In this document: in pieces, positions 1 to 10,862 of the stretch
Position numbering within the stretch: position 1 is the stretch's first letter
Layout: each line of letters begins with the position of its first letter
Assembly: GCA_964017155.1 (NCBI GenBank)
Contig: OZ024854.1
Span: forward strand, 46,746,423 to 46,810,422
Source: Oasisia sp. SBJ-2009
Taxonomy: Eukaryota > Annelida > Polychaeta > Sabellida > Siboglinidae
DNA length: 64,000 nt
Reading direction: 5' to 3'
Translations under genes and position numbers: made by a program
The notes under the pieces: model-generated
Database searches by the model: none
The model's input: the letters and a program-made list of their open reading frames with translations, nothing else
What the model was told of the DNA's origin: nothing

Positions 1-1166
1 CTGTCATTGTACGGCCATAAGCCGCTGGTCGCAAATCCATTGACGGCAGTCTGTATTGTAGCAGTACAGCTGTACGCTCGCTCAAACAGTGCGATCACCT
101 CATACTGTGTGATGGCTCGTCCCCTGTTCGATGTTAGCCAGTTGTCGCACGATCGGCTGAATGCGGACTTCAGAGACTTATAGAATGATCGGTCGAGCGG
201 CTGAAGTCGGTGGGTACAGTGCGGCAGAAATGTCAGCATGATGACCCCATGTTCCCTGCCGAAGTCGATTGCCTCGAGGGTCTTATGGCTTTCGTGTCCG
301 CCCAACAGAAGCAGATGTGGATGCTCTTTGGTGCATCCCGTAATCTCGACGAAGTGTTTGAGCCACTTCATGAATAGAGCTCCGTCGATATACCCCGAAC
401 CACGTTCATTCACCGCACCAATCGATCCAGCAGGAGCACCATTCATCAGCGACATCACCATTCTCTTGCGAGGAAAGACAAACAGCGGCGGGATGTAAGA
501 CCCGGCAGCACTGACACAGCACAGCGCGGTGATATTCTTTCCACGCTCACCGCTTGAAGCCTTTCGCACCTGCCTCGTTCCTGTTTGACACTAGACTTTC
601 GCCGCCTTCGTCACCGTCGTGAAGCCTGTTTCGTCACAGTTCCAAATGGCAGTAGCTCTGCGATCCCCTTCTTTCAAGACGTCTTTGTACAACGCAAAAA
701 ACGCCTTAACTGCTTCGCGGTTGAAACCTTCTATGCGGGCCAGGCTAGTAGAGATCGGTACACGAATCGATAACTCTGGGTGGCGCCTCATGAAGTTAGA
801 CAACCAGTCTTTTCCGGCTAGTCCACGCCCATCATCAAATTGATGATGTACCCCCAATTTCGCCGCAACAGCGTATGCCACGTCGATCGTTGTCAACCCG
901 TACATCTTCTTGGACATCTCCTTCGCGTACTGTACTAATTCCGCTTCAAAGGCGCTTGAAAACACGCAACGCTTGCTGCCCATCGCGACAACACCAGGTC
1001 GACGTACATTGCCAGAGCAGTGGCGTATTAGGGTTCGCCTCGGGATTCCATAATCTGCCCCAGCACCACGAATGCTCTGTCCTTCACGGACAGCCGCTAC
1101 AGCCAACGACAGTCGGTCAGCTCCGTAACTCCCCTGCGTAATTTTTCTTTTATACTTCCGAACCAT
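1..1166 (-). pseudogene. pogo/CENP-B-type transposase, inactivated
   Basis: This is a DDE transposase of the pogo branch of Tc1/mariner. It starts at ATG 1166 and reads on in one frame to the window edge. Residues ~1-50 form a psq-type helix-turn-helix (KRKITQGSYGADRLSLAVAA), and ~65-140 a CENP-B-type HTH with the AGKDWLSNFMRRHP signature. The catalytic core begins at WNCDETG near residue 180. A TAG codon (591-593) interrupts the frame just after this first Asp. The second catalytic Asp, expected in an LLLLDGHESH-like motif, is Gly (codon 300-302). The third is kept in RLQPLD (192-194). There is no frameshift, so decay is by point mutation. The C-terminus is outside the window. Family call is firm; loss of activity is inferred from the stop and the D-to-G change. 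Confidence 0.9.
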
Positions 1167-1321
1167 AGTTTCTCAATCTAAAGTATAAATGCTGTCAGTT
1201 AGCCATATAACTATCAAAAGAACATGTAACAAGTTAATTATACTAATAAAGTTAACAGGCAAACATTATTGTATACATCATATTTCGTGTGTGTGTTTCA
1301 GTGTGTGTGCTAAACGCAAAC

Positions 1322-1484
1322 AGACACTTACACTTACACTTACACTTACACTTACACTTACACTTACACTTACACTTACACTTACACTTACACTTACACT
1401 TACACTTACACTTACACTTACACTTACACTTACACTTACACTTACACTTACACACGCACGAACGCACACACGCACACGCACACG

Positions 1485-1526
<42 letters not shown>
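1322..1526. repeat. (TTACAC)n hexamer array running into (AC)n and (TA)n
   Basis: About 21-22 near-perfect copies of the hexamer TTACAC fill 1322-1453. A CACACG-rich stretch follows, then (TA)n to 1526. The array lies in the 5' leader of the pogo-like element. Open frames across it are low-complexity artefacts. Confidence 0.95.
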
Positions 1527-1532
<6 letters not shown>

Positions 1533-1601
1533 ATTGTATTTACAGAACGATATGCCATCTAAAATGAATACACAATTATATGTTTATACCAACTTACGCA
1601 T

Positions 1602-2020
1602 GGGGCATAGCGCACAGGGATGTGCGCTTTGCCCCAATGCACAGGTGGCGCTATGCCCCATCGGCGACCACTCCGAGGATTTGTCATTTATGACATTGTC
1701 TGTTATCGCTCGCCGTATCTGAGGCCATGGAAATGTAGGTTATATGACATAGTTTAGAAAGCTATGCGAAGTTTTTAAAAGTTCGTAGCTATTTAGCGTC
1801 ACTTTATTCATGAACATGGAAGCGATTTTATAACAAATGACCATGAAACAGTAAAAGATATATACTTACATCGCGCTCGATTATATTCAGCAAAAGCACG
1901 CTTATGTGGCGTCGGGATGCAGAAAGGAATCATTTGGTCGCTATATGGAGCCACTAAAAGCAATATTCGCCAAAATAGAGGTATGGCGCTATGCCCCACC
2001 CTGTGCGCTATGCCCCACCT
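1602..2020. repeat. subterminal repeats of the pogo-like element
   Basis: Five copies of a GC-rich motif lie near the element end: GGGGCATAGCGCACAGGG at 1602, inverted versions of the type GCGCTATGCCCCA at 1624 and 1648, and two more at 1986 and 2005. The first and second copies face each other. The MITE at 28128-29668 has the same layout with a different core (GGGGCAAGACGG). Subterminal repeats are often transposase binding sites; that role is inferred. Confidence 0.7.
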
Positions 2021-2027
2021 TACTCTA

Positions 2028-2242
2028 CACATATACATACACACACAAGCACATACACGCAAGAAATTGCACACACATCAACACACAAACAAACACACAC
2101 ACATAGATGTAGACATAAGCAGTTGTCTGCATTATGTTGTTTTTTATTGAATAATTTGATTGTAGTGATTTACAGATTCAGATACCTGGTAAATTTCTAA
2201 CTCTCGCTCCTCAATAGCACCTACCACTGTTTTAGAGGAGTC
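2028..2242. other. AC-rich non-coding DNA
   Basis: Cryptic simple sequence (ACAC and ACATAC runs to ~2105), then unremarkable AT-rich DNA. No gene is seen. Confidence 0.6.
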
Positions 2243-2550
2243 TCTGTGTTACAGGCTATAAAGGTGTCAATGTGTTGCAGGATCTGTCATTGTCAGGCTC
2301 AATGTGTCAGTGTTGCAGGCATAAACAATGTCACATGTTGCAGGTTATAAAAGTGTCAGTGTTTTGAAGGCTGTCACAATGTCAGTGTGTTGCAAGCTCT
2401 AACAGTGTCAGTGTGTTGCACGCATTAACATTTGTAAGTGTGTTGCAGGCTGCCACAATGTCAGTGTGTTGGAAGCTCTCACAAGGTCAGTGTGTTGCAC
2501 ATATTAACATTTGTCAGTGTGTTGCAGGCTTAAACAGTGTCAAAGTGGAG
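2243..2550. repeat. diverged minisatellite, ~25-35 bp unit
   Basis: The core TGTCAGTGTGTTGCAGGCT recurs about ten times with spacers such as ATAAAAG, CTAACA or ATTAACATT. Copies are degenerate but easily aligned by eye. No coding potential. Confidence 0.85.
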
Positions 2551-2752
2551 CAGGTTTTTATCAAGATGACAACTCTGACCTGTTTCCATGGTGATGTGGT
2601 CATGATGCTGGACCCTCTTTTTTCAAGGCTTGCTATGCAAGGCTTGCTATGCTGACCTATTGCCATGGTGATTAACTATGTTTGCACACATTCCCATGTT
2701 AATTACAAAGCTGGTATATGTATAAGAGATCCTCTTTTTGCCTTACCTATAG

Positions 2753-3405
2753 TAGTCCAGGCTCTGCCATATAGGCCCGTAAAATTTTCGAGGTAAACGC
2801 AGTTTTTCTTTTGATTTGTATTCTACATACCATGTCTTTCAACAATCCAGGAGGTGCTTTTTGAAAATCCGTGGCATAAGGTCACTGGAGCGTGAAATCC
2901 AAAATGGCCGCCGCTGATCAGGTTTTCATCTATAACTTTGGATCTAGAAGGGCTAGATAGCCAAACTTGGTATCAATTCCGCCTAAAATTGACATTCCCG
3001 ACACGCTTGACCTATCCATTTTACGATTTGACGCAATATTTGATGATAAATCCAACATGGCCGCTCATCCACGACGACTGTCGACTGCAGAAACACAATA
3101 AGCCGTAACTCTCGATCGAAATGAGCTAGAAACTGGATTTTTATGTCCGTCTCGATGATTGTGATTATTCCCAATCAAATACATATTATTTCGATACCTT
3201 TCAGGTTGACCATATAGGTCAAAGGTCAAGTTAATGGGTTAAAATCAACATTTTAAAAGCATATCTGGTCACAAAACAGGATATAACTGGTATATACATG
3301 AGCCAGATGTCGTATCTCAGTTGCTACCATCATAGTTCTGCTGAGATAAAGTCAAATTGATGAGATTATGTTAACTTTTAAAGGTTCTAAGCGCTATGTC
3401 AAGGT
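2753..3405 (+). repeat. left inverted arm of the long-TIR element
   Basis: Begins TAGTCCAGGCTCTGCC and ends near the TTAACTTTTAAAGGTTCT region, beyond which the two arms lose similarity. Divergence from the right arm is low and mostly single substitutions. Confidence 0.85.
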
Positions 3406-4320
3406 CATAGGGTCGCTCATCCCTTCATGAAGCCCGCAATACTGCGCAGTTGATTTACTTGATGATTTGTATTTGTCTTCCCTATGTGCCCCATGGAGGC
3501 TTACGTCCATGTGATGGCATTTATCACCATTGCATATGTTCTTTTGATGTGTGGGGGGTTCCCGCCAACCCGCCCAAACCCTGTGACAGATTATACCATT
3601 GCGAGAAAGGTCATAATGTCCGCATGCAGCTGTATCAGACGGTGATGCCCGTTTTGTGAGATGATGGCGTGTTTCACACGGTTGCAGATATTCTGAGTCA
3701 GTCACATTGGTGGTGGACATCTATGGCATGTTTGGAGTGTTTCACTATGCGAAGATTCTACTACGATGCATTGGTTGCTACATCAGAGGTAGTGACCTGG
3801 ACGATGCCATATTCAAAGCAGCGCTCTTCGTGAAGCGAGTCCTGATTTCAATTCTCACCGGACGTCACTACTAAAGATCAATGCCAATCATGCTGATGAT
3901 TTTCAAGGTGACTGATATTTTCAGTTGAGAGTTTGATGATCTAATACACCTGCAGGTGCTTATGGGCGGGAAGAATACCGAAGTAGCCCGTTCCACATGT
4001 CTTTTCACTCATACAGCCCTTGCTTATCAAGTACAACACTTTCCCGATTGAGTATCAAGCTAAGTTTGATATGGCTGCATTCAACATAAACATCAAGAAT
4101 ATGTTCAACCTATTCATGTATATCACCATTTCAGATCAGGAGAGATGGTGGTGACCAGTACATGTATCCTGCATGTAAATATGTTGCGGTAGTTATTCAG
4201 GAGTTCGATGGAGTCAATTGCTAGGGGTCGTTCTACGTTAGGAAAACTTAGTTGTTAGAGGTGGAAGCCTCAGAACCCTATATGTGTGACAGCTTCAACG
4301 ACGTCGAATAAGATATAAAG
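3406..4320. other. left interior of the long-TIR element, no readable gene
   Basis: Lies between the left arm and the first readable part of the decayed gene. Plus-strand frames are short and broken. It may be the eroded N-terminal part of the gene that becomes readable at 4321, but I cannot show this. Confidence 0.4.
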
Positions 4321-6278
4321 TTGGAGCAGTCCATCCAGCGGGCATCAGAGAGCCAGACACTAATGTTCGCAGTTGTAGCGGAGTTTGAGCTGATCTCCCA
4401 TGAGATTCTGATCATACAGAACAACTGCCGTAAGCTCACAGATGAGCGGATGATGGAGTATCATAAGACCATCATATACCAGGAACTCAAGAGCATCACG
4501 GCCGTTATTTTTGATGGCAACGTCTCCCGTCTTCTTGACTTTGTGCGAGCTGTAGCAAATCCCTTTATTATCAAAGCCTCTGGCGTCAGATTGCATAACT
4601 TCGTTTACCGAACATTTAATCAATGCTGAAATAATGGATGTGTTCGAGAATGGAGAAAAGATACAGACGAGAGAGCTGGTTTTGAAGACAAAGAAGCTTG
4701 CAGTAACAATACACAGGTGTAACCTGCAGAAGTGTGATACTGTCGGTAATTGACACCAAATATAATAGAGCATCCTACACAACCATACCTAAACTGTGTG
4801 GATCTGCCGAGCGGGACATTGAGATCGCCCGGGTGCGTGGAATAACTCTCGCGGAAGTCTTTTCGCATGACGACCACCTCCTCAACAGCCACCTGTTTGA
4901 TGGCGAGTTTACCTCTGTCACACGTGGCTCAATTGGAGGCATATTTCATCAATGATGTTGGTGTTGGGATTGAATATAATTATAACGTAGTACTGTAGTG
5001 TCTGACGATACACAATAATACAACTACTGGAGACCTATCTCATGAAGGGTTGAAACAGTGACCCTGCCGGAATTTATGCCAATGGTTAGGCAGTACGCCA
5101 ACCAATCATGCTTCGACCATTTCGGTCGAGTTGTAAACAAAGTCCTGTCAGTCGAATAGTTGTATCTTCATCTTGTGAAGCCCTTCAGGTTATTTGTGAT
5201 AGCTACATTGATGAGTCATGGTGTTAGCAATATAGTTTCAAGAGAGCTCTATCCCTGATGAGTCCACAACGCAGATCGATAAATGTTGGGTATCATCGGA
5301 GAGAAAAAGAAAAAGGATCAGTTGCTGCAACTTATTCAGAAAATAGTGGTTGGTCAGTCTTTCTGTAGTATCGATTGTGTTGAGTGTCACGGTAGTAAAC
5401 CAAGAACAAGTTCCAGCTCCCCTCCATAGTAGAGAGTAGACAGCCAATAGTGATTTTCCAGAGCTTACAAAAGTATTGAAAGATGCAGATGAAAGGATCG
5501 TGCCTCATGCCATCTGGGCAGTCCAACATGGGTGCCAACGTTTAGTCGTTATGTTAAATGATACAGACATAGACATGCGCCTACTGCATTTCACCCATAC
5601 GCTAATCCGTGATAATTTGAAAAACCTCTAGGTCAAGTTTGGGACAAGTGAGAAGAGAGAGAGAGAGAGACCGCCTTCCCCTACATCGCGAGTGGGCGAG
5701 CATCGCGGCCTTGTGGGCAAGCATCGCGGTCTTGTTGTGGAGAAGGTTCACGCATTCACTGGAAAATATGTCACCAGCAGAATTGGCACCAAGCATGCAG
5801 TGATGCACTGCAATCCCAATGTATATCTGAGTTTGTCGATAGAGCAGAGCTACCGGAAACGGTGAACGCGCAAGTGGAAGAGTACCTTTTGCTGGGTTGG
5901 GCGGGTGCAAGATGTAAGCCATAGGCAAAGAAGTTTTTTTATCAATTGCATCTCCAGGTCCACACCAGTGTCTCTGTCCCCAATGCCATAACCAAAATGC
6001 CCCCGCATCGAGTGTTGTGCGTAGACACATCACCAGAGTATTATATTGTTTTTCAAGGGGTTATAGCCAGTGAAGGAAGGCGCCTAAAGATTTGTCAGAG
6101 TGAGTGGGAAAGTGACGGAGGCACCCTCAAACCGTTGACACGTCATAGCTCCCTATCTACTAATATGCTATCCATGTGCAAATGTGGTAATGTGCAGTGC
6201 CCGTGCAGGAAATGTGTGGTGATGTGTGTCATTTATTGCCACAAATCACAAGTTCGAAATTGTCAGAATCGTTGTTAG
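4321..6278 (+). pseudogene. decayed PIN/FEN-nuclease-like protein with Cys-rich C-terminus
   Basis: Plus-strand pieces in shifting frames read as one protein. First comes a 102-codon piece (4321-4629) ending RLHNFVYRTF, which continues after a frameshift as INAEIMDVFENGEK. A second piece near 4810-4955 reads RDIEIARVRGITLAEVFSHD. The nuclease-like core at 5458-5660 reads DADERIVPHAIWAVQHGC then VVMLNDTDIDMRLLHFTH, with a TAG at 5629-5631 and a (GA)n expansion after GTSEKR. It resumes with VEKVHAFTGKYVTSRIGTKH (~5740-5800), where the family usually has TGCD. The end (~6165-6278) is Cys-rich: CKCGNVQCPCRKC then CVIYCHK. I recognise this architecture from large repetitive protein families of aquatic invertebrates, but cannot name the transposon class. 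Frameshifts and stops mean it is dead. Confidence 0.55.
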
Positions 6279-6516
6279 CTAAAAGTGTGATGGAAAGTTT
6301 GTTGTACGTGTATACATGCTAGCTAGATATATAGTACATTAATATTACAGGTGCTTAATGTTATAAATTACTTGAAAGATTACAATAGTTTGTGTTTGTC
6401 ATAATATATTAAAATAAACAGTGTGACCTATGTCAGATATCATGAATTGACCATCACTTTCAATTCTTGGTTTTCTATATTAAAAGGAGGACACGATTTA
6501 TGCATATGTTTAGGCA

Positions 6517-7052
6517 CATTTGACCTTGACAGAGCGTATACAACCTCTAAAAGTTAATATAATCTGATCAATTTGACTTTATCTCAGCAGAGCTATGGTG
6601 ATAGCAACTGAGATGCGACCTCTGGCTCATGTATATACCAGTTATATCCTGTTTTGTGACCAGATATGCTTTTAATATGTTGATTTTTACCCATTAACTT
6701 GACCTTTGACCTATATGGTCAACCTGAAAGATCATGAAATAATATGTATTTGATTGGGAATAATAACAATCGTCGAGAGGGACATAAAAATCCAGTTTCT
6801 AGCTCATTTCGATCGAGAGTTACGGCTTATTGTGTTTCTGCAGTCGACAGTCGTCGTGGATGAGCGGCCATGTCGGATTTATCATCAAGTGTGGCGTCAA
6901 ATCGTAAAATGGATAGGTCAGGCGTGTCGGGAATGTCAATTTTAGGCGGAATTGATACCAAGTTTGGCTATCTAGCCCTTCTAGATCCAAAGTTATAGAT
7001 AAAAGCCTGGTCAGCGGCGGCCATTTTGGATTTCACGCTCCAGTGACCTTAT
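6517..7052 (-). repeat. right inverted arm, inner part
   Basis: Reverse complement of ~2875-3405. It stops at 7052 (CCAGTGACCTTAT), where the A-rich 3' tail of the inserted LINE begins. Confidence 0.85.
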
Positions 7053-10000
7053 AAATAAATAAAAAAAATAAACTTATATAGCGCCAAATCTAGCTTAAAA
7101 ACTATTCAGGGCGCTTTACATGTACATGATAACATGTTCTTAAAACGAATTACCCAAATGTATAACTAAAACAAAATTAACTGTATATTATATAAAAGTG
7201 CATAAAGACAGACTAATAAAAACATTATAAATAAATAAATAAATAAATATAGAAAGGCTAAAAAAATATACACAAGGTCATTTAGGCAGAAGTAATGTTC
7301 TCTTCGACGCATTGTCTCTTCATTTAATTATTTATGCATCAGCCAAAGTATTGGTTAAAATAGAGCGTCTTTAAGGCATTCTTAAAAGAGTTCTCATTGC
7401 ACAGTTCTCTTACTGAGAACGGTAGTCTGTTCCACAGGTCCGGAGCAGCTGCGGGGAAACTCGCATCTCCAGCTTTGCAATTTGTTTTAGGTCTTTTAAG
7501 CTGTTTGGTTCCCTCTGAGCGAAGTGCTCTGGTTGGCGTGTAGATGCAAATAAGGTCACGCAAGTACACTGGTCCACGACAGTTGACCGCTCTGTGGACG
7601 AGTAACATTATTTTGAAACAGACACGTTCCCGGACCGGAAGCCAATGGAGTTCCTTCAGCACAGGCGTGATGTTGGAGTATTTTGGTACGCGCATGATCA
7701 GTCTAGCGGCAGTATTTTGAAGACGCTGTAGTCTGGCAAAGTTCTTGTCAACTGTGCCATATAGAAGAGAATTACAATAGTCAAGCCTTGATGTCACGAG
7801 TGCGTTGACCACCCTCTCCCTCGTCTGTCTTGGCAAGAACTTGTTAATTTGACCGATGTGATGGATGTGGAAATAGCAGCATCGAACAATTTCTGATGTG
7901 TTGGCAGACATGTTCATGTGATTGTCCAAGTACACACCAAGGTTTTTCACTTTATCAACGGCTTGGATGAGTGCACCACCAACACTGATGCTAAGTTCTT
8001 TAATTAATTTCTTTGCGGATACAGGCACAATCGGAAGGAACTCAGTTTTCTGATCATTTACTTTGAGATAATTTGAGGTGAGCCACTCTCGAATGTCCAT
8101 TATGCAGTCTTGAAGACGTCGTATAGCTTCGGATAGTGATGTAGGATTGAGATCAAACGTATGCATCAATTGCAGGTCGTCAGCGTAGTGGTGAAACTTG
8201 ACGCCGTGTCTTCTGATGACATCGCCGACTGGTTGGACATACAATGAGAACAGTGCTGGGCCCAGCACGGATCCCTGCGGCACTCCTGTGGTACACGTGT
8301 AGTTTTCTGATGTAGCCTGACCAATCACAACCCTCTGTTTGCGGTCCTGCAGATAGGATGCAACCCACCGTAGGGCGTAACCCTGAATACCATAACGCTT
8401 GCTGAGCCGATTGAGTAGTATGGTGTGGTCAATTGTGTCGAAAGCTGAACTCAGGTCAAGTAGGACAAGCAGAGTACCTTTCTTGCGATCCAAGGCCGCC
8501 CGGATATCGCTGCAGACTCTCAACAAGGCGGTTTCTGTTGAATGTAGTCTTCGATATGCGGACTGGAATGGTTCGTTCAGGTTTTGTGAATCAAGATGAT
8601 CAGACAATCGCAGAGCAACGACCTTTTCAATAACCTTGGATAGATGAGAGAGAGTGCTAACGGGTCGATAGTTACGTAGAATATCACGGTCTAAAGACGG
8701 CTTCTTTCATAATGGGTGAACACAGGCCATCTTTAGAGCAGATGGCATTGTCCCTTCCTCCAATGACTTATTAGTAATAGCGGCGATGACCGGCACCAAT
8801 GATGACAGGCACTGCTGAATCTGTTTGCGTGGCAGCGGATCAAGTTCACAGGTCTTAGTTAGACCTAACACAAACTTTTCTATTTCTACATCAGATGTGG
8901 GGTCGAACGAAACGAGTGGTTCTGTGAAGCATGTTTTCTCTACCAGTGGTGGGTTTAAAGAGCGCGGCACTTCTAGCTCTGCCCGAATCATTCGCACTTT
9001 CTCACTGAAGTGTTGTGCAAACTTGCTACAACCATCTTCAGTGGAGCAAAATTCTGGGTAGATGGCCTTCTGTTTAGCTCCAAAAGACCTGACAAGCCGG
9101 AACATCGACTTGTTGTCAGCTCCCTGCAGTGTGTCCTGGTAGTGTTTACACTTTACCTTGGCTATGCAGGCCGTTGACGTATTTCGGGCCTCAACATAGA
9201 GCTGGCGGTGAACTTCGAGTTTGGTCGACCTCCAGCGATGCTCACACTGGCGCTTCTTCTCTCTAGCTTCTTTCACATCGTTGGTGTACCACGGACATGG
9301 CCTAGCCCTTCGCTTCAATCTGTTCGTGATTGGGGCGTGTTTTTCAAGGACCGTCCGGAGAACTGTGTCATAGTCTTTAACCATCTCTTGAGTATTTTCA
9401 AGATGCCTTTGCAGCAGTTGTTGACACTGGTAGGCAATGTCATCCGCGAAATGTTCACTTTGCAGCTGACGAAAGTCTCTGACAGGAACATTAACAGGGG
9501 GCATGGACGGTCTGTGCATTGCTAGCACACAGTCAATGCAGTGGTGATCAGCTATTGACATAGGCTTTACTGTAACTGATGCCACTGATTGGTCAACAGC
9601 CCGACTGATCACGAGGTCGAGGATGTGTCCGTGTATATGTGTCGGAGTTTTCACATGTTGAATTAAACCAAATGTATCTAATAGATCAATTAGTTTGTCA
9701 GCCTTTGAAGGGTCATCGTAATGGATATTAAAATCACCGACAACTATTGCTGGCACAACAGATAGTGTAATGGCATTGAATAACGTTTCTAGTTCAGTTA
9801 TGAAATCGGTGAGAGTGCCCGAGTTCTTGGTTGACACAGGTGGATGGTACACAACGTAAACATCGAAAGGGCGTACGTTGGTTCCCGTGAGGCGAGCACG
9901 CAGTAGTTCCATGTGTTTAAAACATGGCGATGCGAGTAGTTTGCACGAGTATGTTTCACGATGAAGTAGACCGACACCACCGCCTCTGCCGCGCTGCCTT

Positions 10001-10250
10001 GGCACATGGACGAAACTGTAGCCGTCAGGAGCAAGTTCAGTGATAATAGCTGAATCACCACCTCGCTTCAGCCACGTCTCGGTGATTGCAAGAATATCGA
10101 TGTCGTCATCACGGACATATTCATTAATCAGCATCGTTTTGTTCCTGACACTCTGCGCATTCATTAAAACAATACGTATCTGCTCTCCTGTCACTGCTGG
10201 TGGCACTGCTGTCGTCCCCGCTGACGCCGCTGATGTCATCGCTGCTTTAT
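7053..10250 (-). mobile_element. CR1/L2-like LINE inserted in the right arm
   Basis: A 5'-truncated non-LTR retrotransposon on the minus strand. Its 3' tail is an A-rich (AAAT)n tract at 7053-7080 with more AAAT repeats near 7225-7250. The flanks TTAT at 7049-7052 and 10247-10250 look like a short target-site duplication. The interrupted arm sequence, continuous at 2860-2890, proves insertion. The apparent start MLFENPWHKA is translated from arm DNA, so the true LINE sequence begins just after it. Confidence 0.88.
7339..10247 (-). pseudogene. LINE endonuclease-reverse transcriptase, one frameshift
   Basis: The upstream half (8707-10247) is an AP-type endonuclease with NAQSVRNK, ITETWL, GRGGGVGLL, VGDFNIHY and SIADHHC motifs. 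The downstream half (7339-8607) is reverse transcriptase: LLDLSSAFDTIDH, TGVPQGSVLGPALF, the catalytic YADD in HHYADDLQL, then the C-terminal LHWLPVRERVCFK block typical of CR1/L2-group elements of aquatic animals. One frameshift at ~8700-8712 separates the halves. In the shifted frame the missing link NYRPVSTLSHLSKVIEKVV is readable at 8610-8700. The rest of the frame is open, so the insertion is young or only recently inactivated. ORF1 is not present. It may have been catalytically competent before truncation. Confidence 0.9.
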
Positions 10251-10373
10251 GCCACGGATTTTCAAAAAGCACCTCCTGGATTGTTGAAAGGCATGGTATG
10301 TAGAATACAAATCTAAAGAAAAACTGCGTTTACCTCGAAATTTTTACGGGCCTATATGGCAGAGCCAGGACTA
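10251..10373 (-). repeat. right inverted arm, outer part
   Basis: Reverse complement of 2753-2875; ends in CCAGGACTA. Continuation of the arm after the LINE insertion. Confidence 0.85.
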
Positions 10374-10532
10374 TTTGCGTCAATGATCTGGGACAATGTA
10401 AGTGATCTTTTACTCGAGTACTAACCAAGTCAATGTTTAAATTGTTCTTATTTCGGCAGAATGATTGCTGAATAGTTCTGTTGATTAGTTGCACATCTCT
10501 CATGCTGGTGAGTAACGTTGAAGTCCGAATGC

Positions 10533-10535
<3 letters not shown>

Positions 10536-10612
<77 letters not shown>
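10536..10612. repeat. (TA)n microsatellite
   Basis: Uninterrupted TA dinucleotides, about 38 copies. Confidence 0.98.
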
Positions 10613-10616
<4 letters not shown>

Positions 10617-10689
10617 ACCAGATCGCACACTACTGCCAAAGCCTACAAATGTGGGTATACATTTAAATTTTTGACATTAAATAACTTGC

Positions 10690-10862
10690 AATTTCAGCAA
10701 TTCACACACTGTTTAACTACTGACTCTTTATGGCCTTATTTGCTAGGCATTCATTTCTTGCAAGCAAGTACACTCCACAGTCCACATTTCATATTAGCAT
10801 AAAAGCAAGTGATTGCAAATGAGTCTTGGACATTGTCCTGGATAATTTGTACACTTCTCGTA
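10690..10862 (+). repeat. inverted repeat, left copy
   Basis: Contains GTGATTGCAAATGAG and ATTGTCCTGGATAATTTGTA. A diverged reverse complement lies at ~14998-15150. It could be two copies of one short mobile sequence or the arms of an eroded element. Confidence 0.7.

Larger units (their letters stand above)
1..2027 (-). mobile_element. pogo/Tigger-like DNA transposon, 5' part (cut by window edge)
   Basis: The element reads on the minus strand. Its 5' end is at about 2027, where the sequence TGCCCCACCTTACTCTA ends in TA. Read inward, this end matches the end of the TA-flanked element at 28128-29668 at 14 of 17 positions, so I take it as the terminal repeat. A transposase relic fills 1-1166. 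The leader 1167-2027 holds a hexamer array, a (TA)n tract and five copies of a GGGGCATAGCGC-like subterminal repeat. The other terminus lies outside the window. Boundary confidence is moderate because no empty site is available here. Confidence 0.75.
2753..10373. mobile_element. long-TIR DNA element encoding a PIN/FEN-like protein, with a LINE in its right arm
   Basis: The sequence 2753-3405 recurs as an inverted copy at 6517-7052 plus 10251-10373. The right arm is split by a ~3.2-kb LINE. Without the LINE the element is ~4.4 kb with ~655-bp arms and a ~3.1-kb interior. The interior carries a decayed plus-strand gene (4321-6278). The arms include runs such as CCAAAATGGCCGCC and TGACCTTTGACC. 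No clear target-site duplication is visible at 2753/10373, so the outer ends may be eroded. Long arms recall Polinton/Maverick elements, but no polymerase B or integrase is seen and the size is too small. Superfamily is not assigned. Confidence 0.75.

Noticed and set aside
1322..1453. Interstitial telomeric repeat
   Set aside because: The unit is TTACAC, not TTAGGG or another known telomere unit.
1189..1527. Long frames of Leu-Thr, His-Leu or Cys-Lys repeats
   Set aside because: Translations of the (TTACAC)n/(AC)n/(TA)n array; open in all frames because the repeat lacks stops.
8399..8633. Plus-strand frames across the LINE RT
   Set aside because: Antisense shadows of the minus-strand RT.
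2753..10373. Polinton/Maverick
   Set aside because: Long arms fit, but no DNA polymerase B, integrase, ATPase or capsid pieces are readable and the interior is only ~3 kb.
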